Positions 23,367-31,366 of a DNA stretch of 64,000 nt are shown piece after piece. The stretch covers positions 372,001 through 436,000 of the forward strand of contig NZ_JALDAX010000005.1 of assembly GCF_022698145.1 (NCBI RefSeq), read 5' to 3'. Position 1 is the stretch's first letter, and each line of letters begins with the position of its first letter. The DNA comes from Streptomyces spinosisporus (lineage in GTDB: Bacteria; Actinomycetota; Actinomycetes; Streptomycetales; Streptomycetaceae). The translations under genes were made by a program, and so were the position numbers. The notes beneath the pieces were generated by a model. The model saw nothing but the letters and a program-made list of their open reading frames with translations. It searched no databases and was not told where the DNA came from.

Positions 23367-24107
23367 ATGCCTGATGAAGACGGTTACTTCGGAGAGTCCG
23401 TTGCCGCCGGGTACGACGAGTCGTCGGCGGAGATGTTCGCGGCGGACGTGCTGGAACCGGCCGTAGAGCTGTTGGCGGAGTTGGCCGGAAGTGGGCGCGC
23501 GCTGGAACTGGGGGTTGGGACCGGGCGGGTCGCCTTGCCTCTGGCGGCTCGTGGGGTCGAGGTGCACGGGATCGACATGTCCCGGGCGATGATGGAGCGG
23601 CTGCGGGCCAAGCCCGGTGGGGACGCGATCGGGGTGACGATCGGGGACTTCGCCACGGCCAAGGCCCAGGGCACGTTCTCCCTCGCGTACCTGGTGTTCA
23701 ACACCATCGCGAACCTCACCACTCAGGACGCCCAGGTCGACTGCTTCCGCAACGTCGCCGAACATCTGCGGCCCGGCGGCCGCTTCGTCGTCGAGGTAGG
23801 CGTACCCGACCTGCGCAGGCTGCCGCCCGGGCAGAACGCGGTGCCGTTCCGTGTCAGCGAGGGACGCCTCGGCTTCGACGAGTACGACGTGGCGACGCAG
23901 TCGATGACCTCGCACCACGTGCGGATCGAGGACGGCCGCGCCGAGTACCTCGCCGTCCCCTTCCGCTACGTCTGGCCGTCCGAGCTGGACCTCATGGCCC
24001 GGCTCGCGGGGATGCGGCTGGTGGACCGGTGGGACGGCTGGACCCGGGAGCCCTTCACGAGCGAGAGCCGGCAGCACGTCTCGGTCTGGGAGAAGCCGGC
24101 CGACTGA
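23367..24107 (+). CDS. Class I SAM-dependent methyltransferase
   Basis: A 246-residue enzyme. Motif I ALELGVGTGRVALPLA (about 46-61) binds SAM, GIDMSRAMMERL is the acidic loop, and FSLAYLVFNTIANL with LRPGGRFVVEVG complete the Rossmann core. The substrate is unknown; relatives modify small molecules. No SD precedes ATG 23367. TACCGT ends 6 nt upstream, indicating a leaderless transcript. It converges with the EamA transporter gene. Confidence 0.88.
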   Translation: MPDEDGYFGESVAAGYDESSAEMFAADVLEPAVELLAELAGSGRALELGVGTGRVALPLAARGVEVHGIDMSRAMMERLRAKPGGDAIGVTIGDFATAKAQGTFSLAYLVFNTIANLTTQDAQVDCFRNVAEHLRPGGRFVVEVGVPDLRRLPPGQNAVPFRVSEGRLGFDEYDVATQSMTSHHVRIEDGRAEYLAVPFRYVWPSELDLMARLAGMRLVDRWDGWTREPFTSESRQHVSVWEKPAD

Positions 24108-24178
24108 CCCCGGCCGGCTCCGACCGAGCCCCGCCAGCCCCAGCTGACCCCAGCCGGCCCCCGCCGAAGCACCGCAGG

Positions 24179-25117
24179 TCATGCTTCCGGCGCCGGCGAA
24201 GCCTTCCCCCGCCCCACCTGCGTCCGCACCGCCCCCATGCTCGCCGCGATGACCATGGCGATCGCGGCGGCCTGCGCGGCGGACAGGGACTGGCCCAGGA
24301 TGAGGAAGCCTGCCGTCGCGGCGAGAGCGGGCTCCAGGCTCATCATGATCGCGAAGGTGGAGGCGGGGAGGCGGCGCAGGGCGATGAGTTCGAAGGTGTA
24401 CGGCAGCACCGAGGAGAGGATCGCGACCGACGAGCCCAGCGCGATCGTCGTCGGATCGGCGAGCTTCGCACCCGATTCCGCGACCCCCAGCGGCAGCATC
24501 AGCAGCGCACCGACCGCCATGGCCAGCGCGAGCCCGTCGGCCTGCGGGAACCGCCGCCCCGTACGCGCGCTGAAGATGATGTACGTCGCCCACATGGCAC
24601 CCGCGCCCAGCGCGAAGGCGACTCCGACCAGGTCGAGGTCGCCGAAGCCCCCCACCCCACCGCTGAGCAGGAAGACGCCCCCGAGCGCGAGCGCGGCCCA
24701 CACGGCGTTGAGCGCGCGGCGGGAGGCGAGGACGGACAGGGCGAGCGGTCCGAGGACCTCCAGGGTGACCGCGGCGCCGAGCGGGATACGGTCGGCCGCC
24801 TGGTAGAAGAGGCCGTTCATCGCGCCCATGACGGTGCCGAAGACGACGACCGTGCCCCAGTCGGCGCGTGAGTGGCCGCGCAGCCGCGGGCGGCAGACCA
24901 CCAGCAGGACGACGGCCGCGGCGATCAGGCGCAGGGTGACGACGCCGAGCGCCCCGGCCCTCGGCATCAGGCTCACGGCCAGTGCCGCCCCGAACTGCAC
25001 CGACAGCCCGGCGCCGAGCACCAGCCCGACCGGTCCGAGCGAGTTCCGGCGGTCCGGGGCGCCGGGAGCGTTCACCGCGGTGGGCGAGGTGGTGGTGGTG
25101 CTGCTGGGCGTGGTCAC
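24179..25117 (-). CDS. EamA/DMT-family exporter
   Basis: A 312-residue membrane protein with about ten transmembrane helices in two EamA repeats, most similar in layout to RhtA-type amino acid or metabolite exporters. YTFELIALRRLPASTFAIMM and the following LEPALAATAGFLILGQ are typical of the second repeat. The frame extends to a TTG at 25174, but that TTG is part of a TTGACA that looks like a -35 box, with TACCTC 17 bp further on. I therefore prefer GTG 25117. Substrate unknown. Confidence 0.82.
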   Translation of the reverse strand: MTTPSSTTTTSPTAVNAPGAPDRRNSLGPVGLVLGAGLSVQFGAALAVSLMPRAGALGVVTLRLIAAAVVLLVVCRPRLRGHSRADWGTVVVFGTVMGAMNGLFYQAADRIPLGAAVTLEVLGPLALSVLASRRALNAVWAALALGGVFLLSGGVGGFGDLDLVGVAFALGAGAMWATYIIFSARTGRRFPQADGLALAMAVGALLMLPLGVAESGAKLADPTTIALGSSVAILSSVLPYTFELIALRRLPASTFAIMMSLEPALAATAGFLILGQSLSAAQAAAIAMVIAASMGAVRTQVGRGKASPAPEA

Positions 25118-25251
25118 GGGCGGTCCAGGTGCTCGGGTCGGGGTCGAGGTACGTTCATCACGGTGCACTGTCAAGTCCAGGGTAATGGACTCCGCCAGGT
25201 GTGTGAACCTGTTTTGCCACTGTCCCGGATGCTGGACGCGGATGCCTCACT

Positions 25252-28122
25252 TCATGAGCGCTCCTCGTCCAGGGCCCCCGCCAGCACCTCCGCCAGATGC
25301 CGCCCCCGCACCCCCGCCAGCTGCTCCAGCTGCGTCCGGCAGGAGAACCCGTCGGCCAGGACGACCGTCCCGTCCGTCGCGTCGCGGACGGCCGGGAGGA
25401 GCTGGTCCTCGGCGCAGGACACCGACACCTCGTAGTGCCCCTTCTCGAAGCCGAAGTTGCCCGCCAGGCCGCAGCAGCCGCCCGTCAACTCACCGGTGAG
25501 ACCGGCCGCTTCGCGCAGCCTGCGGTCGGGGGCGTCGCCGAGGACCGCGTGCTGGTGGCAGTGGGTCTGGCCGGTGACCGGGCGGTTCACGGCCGGTGGT
25601 CTCCAGGCGGGGGCGTGCTTCTCCAGCGCCTCCGCGAAGGTCAGGACCGAGGCGGCGAGGCGGGCCGCGCGCGGGTCGTCGGGCAGCAGCTCGGGCAGGT
25701 CGGTCCGCAGGGCGGCGGCGCAGCTCGGCTCCAGGACGACGACGGGGGCGTCCGTGGCCAGGATCGGTTCCATCAGGTCCAGCGTGCGGCGCAGGACCGT
25801 GCGGGCGCGGTCGAGCTGGCCCGTGGAGACGTACGTCAGACCGCAGCACACCCGTCCGCGCCCCCGCAGCAGGGACAGCGGGTCGAGGGCGACCGTCCTG
25901 CCGTCGCCCACGGGTGCCTTCGCGAGGGCCACGGTGGGCGGCAGCGCCACCCGCAGTCCGGCCGCTTCCAGCACGCGTACGGCCGCGCGCCCCACGTCCG
26001 GCGAGAGGTGCTCGGTGAAGGTGTCCGGCCACAGCACCACCAGGTCACCATCGGCCCCAGGACGGCCGGGCCGCCGGGACCACCACCGGCCGAACGTCTC
26101 CTTCGCCACCCGCGGGATGCGCCGCTCGGGCGCGATCCCGCCGAGCCGCTTGGCGAGCGCGGCCAACGGCCCGATGGAAGCGAGGGCGTTGACCAGCGGC
26201 GCCGTTCGGGTGCGCGCCACCCAGCGCAGCCACACCGGCAGCCGTCCCATGCTGTAGTGCGCGGCCGGGCGGCGCCGGCCCTCGTAGTGGTGGTGCAGGA
26301 ACTCCGCCTTGTACGTGGCCATGTCGACCTCGACCGGGCAGTCGGAGCGGCACCCCTTGCAGGAAAGGCACAGGTCCAGTGCGTCGCGCACCTCGGTCGA
26401 CCGCCAGCCGTCGGTCACCAGCTCCCCGGCGAGCATCTCGTGCAGCAGCCGCGCGCGCCCGCGCGTGGAGTGCTCCTCCTCGCGGGTCGCGCGGAAGGAC
26501 GGGCACATCACGGCGGAGCCGGCCGCCGAGGTCGTACGGCACTTGGCGACCCCTACGCAGCGCCGGACCGCGGCGGAGAAGTCGCCGCCGTCCGCGGGGT
26601 AGCCGAAGACCACGTCGACCGGCTCGCGGGGCAGGACGGAGAAGCGCAGGTCGGCGTCCATGGGCGAAGGGCGCACCAGCATCCCGGGGTTGAGGAGGTC
26701 GTCGGGGTCCCAGACGCCCTTGGCGCGCTCGAAGAGGGCGACCGTCTCCGCGCCGTACATCTTCGGCAGCAGTTCGGCCCGTGCCTGTCCGTCGCCGTGC
26801 TCCCCGGACAGCGAGCCGCCGTGCGCGACGACCAGTTCGGCCAGGTCCTCGGAGAAGCGGCGGAAGCGGCCGATGCCCGCCTCGGTCAGCAGGTCGAAGT
26901 CGATGCGGACGTGGATGCAGCCGTCCCCGAAGTGGCCGTACGGAGTGCCTCGCAGGCCGTGGGAGGTCAGCAGGGCGCGGAAGTCCCGCAGATACGCGCC
27001 GAGCCGCGCGGGCGGCACCGCGCAGTCCTCCCAGCCGGGCCATGCCTCGCTCCCGTCCGGCATCCGGGTCGCCGTGCCGCTCGCGTCCTCGCGGATGCGC
27101 CACAGCGTCCGCTGCCCGGCCGGGTCGGTGACAATCAGTGAGTCGAGGACGTCGGCGGCCCGCACGATCGCCTCCGCACGCGCGCGTGCCTCCCCCGGCG
27201 ACTCGCCTCCCGTCTCCACGAACAGCCAGGCCCCGCCCCGCGGCAGCGCGGCCGTGGACGGCACCAGGTCCGCCGCCATGCCCTCCACGGTGAGCGGCCC
27301 GTACGGCAGCAGTCCCGCCGCGGCCTGGGCGGCGGCGGCCTCGTCGGCGTAGGCAAGCACGGCCAGCGCACGCGCGCGCGGGTTCTCCACGAGCCGTACG
27401 ACGGCCTGGGTGAGCACTCCGAGCGTGCCCTCGCTGCCGCAGAAGGAGCGGGCGACGTCGGCGCCCTTCTCCGGGAGCAGCGCGTCCAGTGCGTAGCCGG
27501 AGATACGGCGCGGCAGCTCGGGAAAACCCGTCCGCAGCCGCGCCAACTCCCCCTCCGCCAGCGCCCGCAGGCCCGCCGGCGCGCCCGCCCACTGCTGTCC
27601 GAGTCCGAGCCGCGCCCCGCGCGCGGTGACCACGTCCAGTGCGCGCACGCTGTCCGCGGTGGTGCCCCAGGCCACGGAGTGCGAGCCGCAGGAGTTGTTG
27701 CCGATCATCCCGCCGAGCGTGCACCGGCTGTGGGTGGAGGGGTCGGGGCCGAAGCGCAGCCCGTGCGGCGCGGCGGCCTCCTGGAGGCGGTCGAGGACGA
27801 GCCCGGGCTGCACGACGGCCTCGCGCGCCCCGGGGTCGAGCGACACCAGGCGGTTCATGTGGCGGGTGAAGTCCAGAACCACGCCCGTGCCGGTGGCCTG
27901 CCCGGCGATCGAGGTGCCGCCGCCGCGCGCCACGACCGGGACGCCGCGCTCCCGGCACACGGCGAGCACGGCCGCCACGTCGTCGGCGTCGCGCGGGGCG
28001 ACCACGCCGAGCGGGACCCGCCGGTAGTTGGACGCGTCCATGGTGGTCAGCGCCCGGGAGGTGACGTCGAAGCGGACGTCGCCGCGGACGGCCCTGCGCA
28101 GTTCGGCTTCGAGATCCGTCAT
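25252..28122 (-). CDS. FAD-linked oxidase fused to a 4Fe-4S / CCG-domain oxidoreductase
   Basis: A 956-residue fusion of a GlcD-like half and a GlpC-like half, so one polypeptide could oxidise a 2-hydroxy acid such as D-lactate and pass electrons to Fe-S clusters. VARGGGTSIAGQATGTG and GGMIGNNSCGSHS are the FAD-binding VAO motifs (within about 1-200); GEHGDGQAR is in the oxidase C domain near 450. CLSCKGCRSDCP is an Fe-S ligand set, and CCGLAGNFGFEKGHYEVS is the CCG motif. ATG 28122 is chosen because TDLEAELRRAV aligns with relatives; an in-frame ATG lies 15 nt upstream and another start at 28197. Confidence 0.9.
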   Translation of the reverse strand: MTDLEAELRRAVRGDVRFDVTSRALTTMDASNYRRVPLGVVAPRDADDVAAVLAVCRERGVPVVARGGGTSIAGQATGTGVVLDFTRHMNRLVSLDPGAREAVVQPGLVLDRLQEAAAPHGLRFGPDPSTHSRCTLGGMIGNNSCGSHSVAWGTTADSVRALDVVTARGARLGLGQQWAGAPAGLRALAEGELARLRTGFPELPRRISGYALDALLPEKGADVARSFCGSEGTLGVLTQAVVRLVENPRARALAVLAYADEAAAAQAAAGLLPYGPLTVEGMAADLVPSTAALPRGGAWLFVETGGESPGEARARAEAIVRAADVLDSLIVTDPAGQRTLWRIREDASGTATRMPDGSEAWPGWEDCAVPPARLGAYLRDFRALLTSHGLRGTPYGHFGDGCIHVRIDFDLLTEAGIGRFRRFSEDLAELVVAHGGSLSGEHGDGQARAELLPKMYGAETVALFERAKGVWDPDDLLNPGMLVRPSPMDADLRFSVLPREPVDVVFGYPADGGDFSAAVRRCVGVAKCRTTSAAGSAVMCPSFRATREEEHSTRGRARLLHEMLAGELVTDGWRSTEVRDALDLCLSCKGCRSDCPVEVDMATYKAEFLHHHYEGRRRPAAHYSMGRLPVWLRWVARTRTAPLVNALASIGPLAALAKRLGGIAPERRIPRVAKETFGRWWSRRPGRPGADGDLVVLWPDTFTEHLSPDVGRAAVRVLEAAGLRVALPPTVALAKAPVGDGRTVALDPLSLLRGRGRVCCGLTYVSTGQLDRARTVLRRTLDLMEPILATDAPVVVLEPSCAAALRTDLPELLPDDPRAARLAASVLTFAEALEKHAPAWRPPAVNRPVTGQTHCHQHAVLGDAPDRRLREAAGLTGELTGGCCGLAGNFGFEKGHYEVSVSCAEDQLLPAVRDATDGTVVLADGFSCRTQLEQLAGVRGRHLAEVLAGALDEERS

Positions 28123-28264
28123 GACCCCAGCATGCATCCGGGGACCGACAGTCACGGGGTCTGTGTCCACAGGCGTGGAATCCGTGTCCACAGGCACGGC
28201 GCCGAGCCGTCGCCGGAACTCGTGGACGGATCCGCAACCTTCCCAATTCGATTACGAACTCTCA

Positions 28265-28270
28265 TATAGT
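28265..28270 (+). promoter_or_regulatory. Probable -10 box of the conservon
   Basis: TATAGT lies in a short AT-rich island between the divergent oxidoreductase gene and cvnA, about 115 nt before the cvnA start. No good -35 is present at standard spacing, so an alternative sigma factor or activator is possible. The leader up to 28385 carries GAGGA as ribosome binding site. Confidence 0.45.
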
Positions 28271-28385
28271 GACCACCAGTTGAGCAACCTGTGTCGCTTC
28301 TCGCCCAGCAACGACAGCGGAATCCAGCAAGGACAGCGGAACCAGATCAAGGACGACCGAGGCCCCCCGACCGAGGACCCGATTC

Positions 28386-30197
28386 ATGACCGCCCCCCAC
28401 GCGTCCGGCGAACGACCCACAGTCCGCACCGTCGCGCCCGCACCCCTGATCACCGCCGTCCTCGCGGCACTCGCTGTCGCCGGCGCGGTCGCCCTGGCCC
28501 CCGCACCGGACCGCGTCCCGCTCGGCCTCGGCGCGGGCGCGGGCGCCGTCCTGCTGTGCGCCGCCGTCGCCGTGGCCGCCCACGCGTTCGGCACGGCCCG
28601 GATCGCCCGCCGCCGCCTGGAGGAGGTCAGCCAGGACACGGGCCGGCTGCTGCAGGACCGGGTCCGCCAGAGCGCGCAGTTCGACCAGGAGCGGGTCCGC
28701 CTGACCGAGGAGCTGACCCATGAGCGGGCCCGGACGGCCACGGAGATCGCCGAGGAACGCGCGCGGCTGAGCGCCGAGTTCGAGCAGGAGCGCGCCCGGC
28801 TCACCGCCGAGAACACCCGCCTCGCCGAGCAGGCCCGCAAGGCCGACCACGAGCGCGCCGCCGCGGTCTCGGCGACCGCCAACGCGGCGGGCCGTATGCA
28901 GGCGCTGGCTACCGGCATGCTCGCCGACCTGCGGGCCATGGAGGAGCGGCACGAGGACGAGGACGTCCTCGCCGACCTGCTCCACCTCGACCACCGCACC
29001 GCGCAGGCGGGCCGCCTCGCCGACTCGGTCGCCGTCCTCGCGGGCGCCCGCTCCGGACGCCGCTGGGCGCGCCCCATCTCCATGGAGTCGATCCTGCGCG
29101 GCGCGATGGGCCGGATCAGCGGCTACCAGCGCGTGCGGGTGCACTCCGCCAGCGAGGCCGCCGTCGCCGGACACGCCGCCGAGGGCGTGATGCACGCGCT
29201 CGCCGAACTCCTCGACAACGCCGCGAACTTCTCGCCGCCCACCGCCGAGGTGCATGTCTACGTCGAGGAGGTGCCGGCCGGCGTCATCGTGTCCGTCGAG
29301 GACAGCGGCCTGGTCATGGGCGAGGTGCAGCTGCGCCGCGCCGAACGGGCCGTGACCGGCGACGACACCGGCCCGGGCGGTCTCGGCGGCACCCGCCTCG
29401 GCCTCGTGGTCGTCGGCCGCCTCGCCCGCAAGTACGGCCTCAAGGTCTCCTTCCGGCCGTCCGCGCGCGGCGGCACCGGGGTCCTGGTGCTCGTCCCGCA
29501 GGACATCCTCGTATCCGAGAACCCCACCTCACGCCCCGACGACGCGCTCCCCCTCCCGGAGACGACGGCCGGACGCCCGAAGCCCGCGACCGAGCGTCCG
29601 GGGCCCGCGGGCGACCGTACGAAGCAGCCCGCGACCGAACGTCCGGAGCCCGCGGGCGACCGTCCGAAGCCCGCGGGCCACCGTACGAAGCAGCCCGCGA
29701 CCGACCTTCCGACGCCCGCAAGCGACCGTCCCGAGCCGGTGGACGAGCACCCGCAGCGGTCGTACGAGACCCCGCACACCACCCCGGACCGGCACACCAC
29801 CCCGGACGGTGTCCGCGGCGACGATCCCGACGAGGTCCGCGCCCACGACCCGCACCGCGCCCACCACGAGCCCGGCGACGGCGAACCCGACGCCCTCTCC
29901 CCGGCGCTGCCCAAGCGCCGCCGGGGCCGCGCCCTCGCGCAGGCCGAGCGGGACCGGGAGCGCGCACGCGCGCGTGCCGCCGACTCCGCCAAGTCCACCG
30001 ACACCTCCGGCGCCGATACGGCCGTCCCCCTGGACGACCCCCTCGCCCGTGCCGCCCGCTTCAGCAGCTTCCGCCGGGCCGTGCGCGGCTCGCTCTCGGA
30101 CCTGGGCGAACCGGACGCGGACCCCGCCCCGCCCTCCCCCGAACCGTCCGCCCTGTCCCACCCGCACCCGGATCCGGAAGGCCACTCCACGTCATGA
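28386..30197 (+). CDS. cvnA: Conservon sensor, histidine kinase-like ATPase CvnA
   Basis: A 603-residue membrane protein. Two transmembrane helices (about 20-42 and 45-68) are followed by a long Arg/Glu-rich coiled coil (about 75-170). An HATPase domain runs from about 215 to 380, with N box ALAELLDNAANFSPP and G2-like GGLGGTRLGLVVVG. No phospho-acceptor H box is evident. The C-terminal 220 residues are Pro-rich with internal repeats (about 395-460). Conservons form membrane complexes resembling eukaryotic receptor/G-protein systems. The ATG of cvnB overlaps its stop. Confidence 0.92.
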   Translation: MTAPHASGERPTVRTVAPAPLITAVLAALAVAGAVALAPAPDRVPLGLGAGAGAVLLCAAVAVAAHAFGTARIARRRLEEVSQDTGRLLQDRVRQSAQFDQERVRLTEELTHERARTATEIAEERARLSAEFEQERARLTAENTRLAEQARKADHERAAAVSATANAAGRMQALATGMLADLRAMEERHEDEDVLADLLHLDHRTAQAGRLADSVAVLAGARSGRRWARPISMESILRGAMGRISGYQRVRVHSASEAAVAGHAAEGVMHALAELLDNAANFSPPTAEVHVYVEEVPAGVIVSVEDSGLVMGEVQLRRAERAVTGDDTGPGGLGGTRLGLVVVGRLARKYGLKVSFRPSARGGTGVLVLVPQDILVSENPTSRPDDALPLPETTAGRPKPATERPGPAGDRTKQPATERPEPAGDRPKPAGHRTKQPATDLPTPASDRPEPVDEHPQRSYETPHTTPDRHTTPDGVRGDDPDEVRAHDPHRAHHEPGDGEPDALSPALPKRRRGRALAQAERDRERARARAADSAKSTDTSGADTAVPLDDPLARAARFSSFRRAVRGSLSDLGEPDADPAPPSPEPSALSHPHPDPEGHSTS

Positions 30198-30601
30198 CCG
30201 GCACGACCACCGCCGACGAGAAGCTGACCTGGCTCATCCAGGGCCTCCTGGAGCGCACGCCGGGCGCGCGCCACGCGCTCGTGCTGTCCCGGGACGGCCT
30301 GAAGCTGTGCCGGACGCCGGAGCTCACCGTCGACCGGGCCGACCAACTCGCCGCGATCGCCGCCGGGATCCAGTCGCTGGCGCACGGCGCCTCGATGGAG
30401 TTCGGCGACGGCACCGGAGGAGTGCGCTCCGCCATGACCGAGTTCTACGGCGGGGTGCTGTTCATCGCGGAGGCCGGCGAGGGCGCGCATCTGGCCGTGG
30501 TGACCACGCAGGAGGCGGACGCCGGGCTGGTCGGGCACAACATGAGCGAGCTCGTGGAGCAACTCGGCACCCATCTGACCGCGCAGCCCCGGACCTCATG
30601 A
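30194..30601 (+). CDS. cvnB: Conservon Roadblock/LC7 protein CvnB
   Basis: A 135-residue Roadblock/LC7 (longin-like) protein: LTWLIQGLLERTPGARHALVLSRDGL, then ADQLAAIAAGIQSLA and the final beta sheet. In other bacteria this fold acts as a GTPase-activating or scaffolding partner of small Ras-like GTPases. It overlaps cvnA and cvnC by 4 nt each, so the cassette is translated as a unit. It would normally contact CvnD, which is truncated here. Confidence 0.93.
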   Translation: MTGTTTADEKLTWLIQGLLERTPGARHALVLSRDGLKLCRTPELTVDRADQLAAIAAGIQSLAHGASMEFGDGTGGVRSAMTEFYGGVLFIAEAGEGAHLAVVTTQEADAGLVGHNMSELVEQLGTHLTAQPRTS

Positions 30602-30951
30602 GCCGCCCCGGCAGGGACGACTCACCCGACCGCCTCTACACCCTCACCGGGGGCCGCGCCCGCTCGGGCCTCGACAGCCCCTTCGACCTGGTGACCCTCG
30701 TGGTCGCCGAGTGCGATCCGGTGCCCGGCATGCAGTCGGAGCACGCCACGATCCTGCGGCTGACACAGCTGCCCACCGCGGTCGTCGAGCTGGCCGCCGA
30801 GCTGAAGCTGCCGGTGAGCATCACCAAGATCCTGCTCTCCGACCTCCTCGCCGCGGGCCGTATCAGCGCCCGCCACCCGAAGAAGCCCCCTTCGGGTGTC
30901 CTCGACCCCGACGTCCTGGAACAGGTGCTCGTTGGACTCCGCAACCTCTGA
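30598..30951 (+). CDS. cvnC: Conservon DUF742 protein CvnC
   Basis: A 117-residue DUF742 protein with a winged-helix-like C-terminal half (LPTAVVELAAELKLPVSITKILLSDLL). Conservons always include it; its biochemical role is not clear. ATG 30598 overlaps the cvnB stop (ATGA). The end overlaps the proposed TTG start of cvnD by 20 nt. The sequence ends LVGLRNL, the usual DUF742 ending. Confidence 0.92.
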   Translation: MSRPGRDDSPDRLYTLTGGRARSGLDSPFDLVTLVVAECDPVPGMQSEHATILRLTQLPTAVVELAAELKLPVSITKILLSDLLAAGRISARHPKKPPSGVLDPDVLEQVLVGLRNL

Positions 30952-31366
30952 CGCACGCACCCCGCTGGGTGCGTCGGCCGACAACGGCCTGAAGATCGTG
31001 GTGGTCGGCGGCTTCGGCGCCGGCAAGACCACCCTGGTGCGCTCGGTGAGCGAGATACGTCCCCTCAGCACCGAGGAGACGATGACCCGGGCCGGCGAGG
31101 GCCTCGACGACAACAGCGGGGTGCGCGGGAAGTCGGCCACCACGGTCGCCTTCGACTTCGGCCGCATCACGCTCGACGCACGCAATGTGCTGTATCTGTT
31201 CGGGCAGATCCGCGAGGCTCTCGACCTCGACCCGCAGGTGCCGCTGCTCGACTGCGACGCCCGCTCCCGCGGCTCCGGCAAGCAGGTCCTGATCACGCTG
31301 GTGGAGCACGTCAGGGACCAGTACGCGGCCAAGACCCCTTCCTCACACCAGGAGTTGGCACTGTGA
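30932..31366 (+). CDS. cvnD: Conservon GTPase CvnD with an internal in-frame deletion
   Basis: A 144-residue Ras-like protein, where CvnD proteins are usually near 190-200. The G1 P-loop GGFGAGKTTLV and the switch region (TTVAFDFGRITLD) are present. Directly after LYLFG the sequence jumps to QIREALDLDPQ and then the C-terminal DCDARSRGSGKQVLITLVEH. The expected TPGQ-containing G3 region and the N-x-x-D G4 region, about 60 residues, are missing without loss of frame. GTP hydrolysis or nucleotide specificity should be impaired. Start TTG 30932 is chosen by alignment; GTG 30896 is an alternative. The next P450 overlaps it (GTGA). Confidence 0.85.
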   Translation: MDSATSDARTPLGASADNGLKIVVVGGFGAGKTTLVRSVSEIRPLSTEETMTRAGEGLDDNSGVRGKSATTVAFDFGRITLDARNVLYLFGQIREALDLDPQVPLLDCDARSRGSGKQVLITLVEHVRDQYAAKTPSSHQELAL

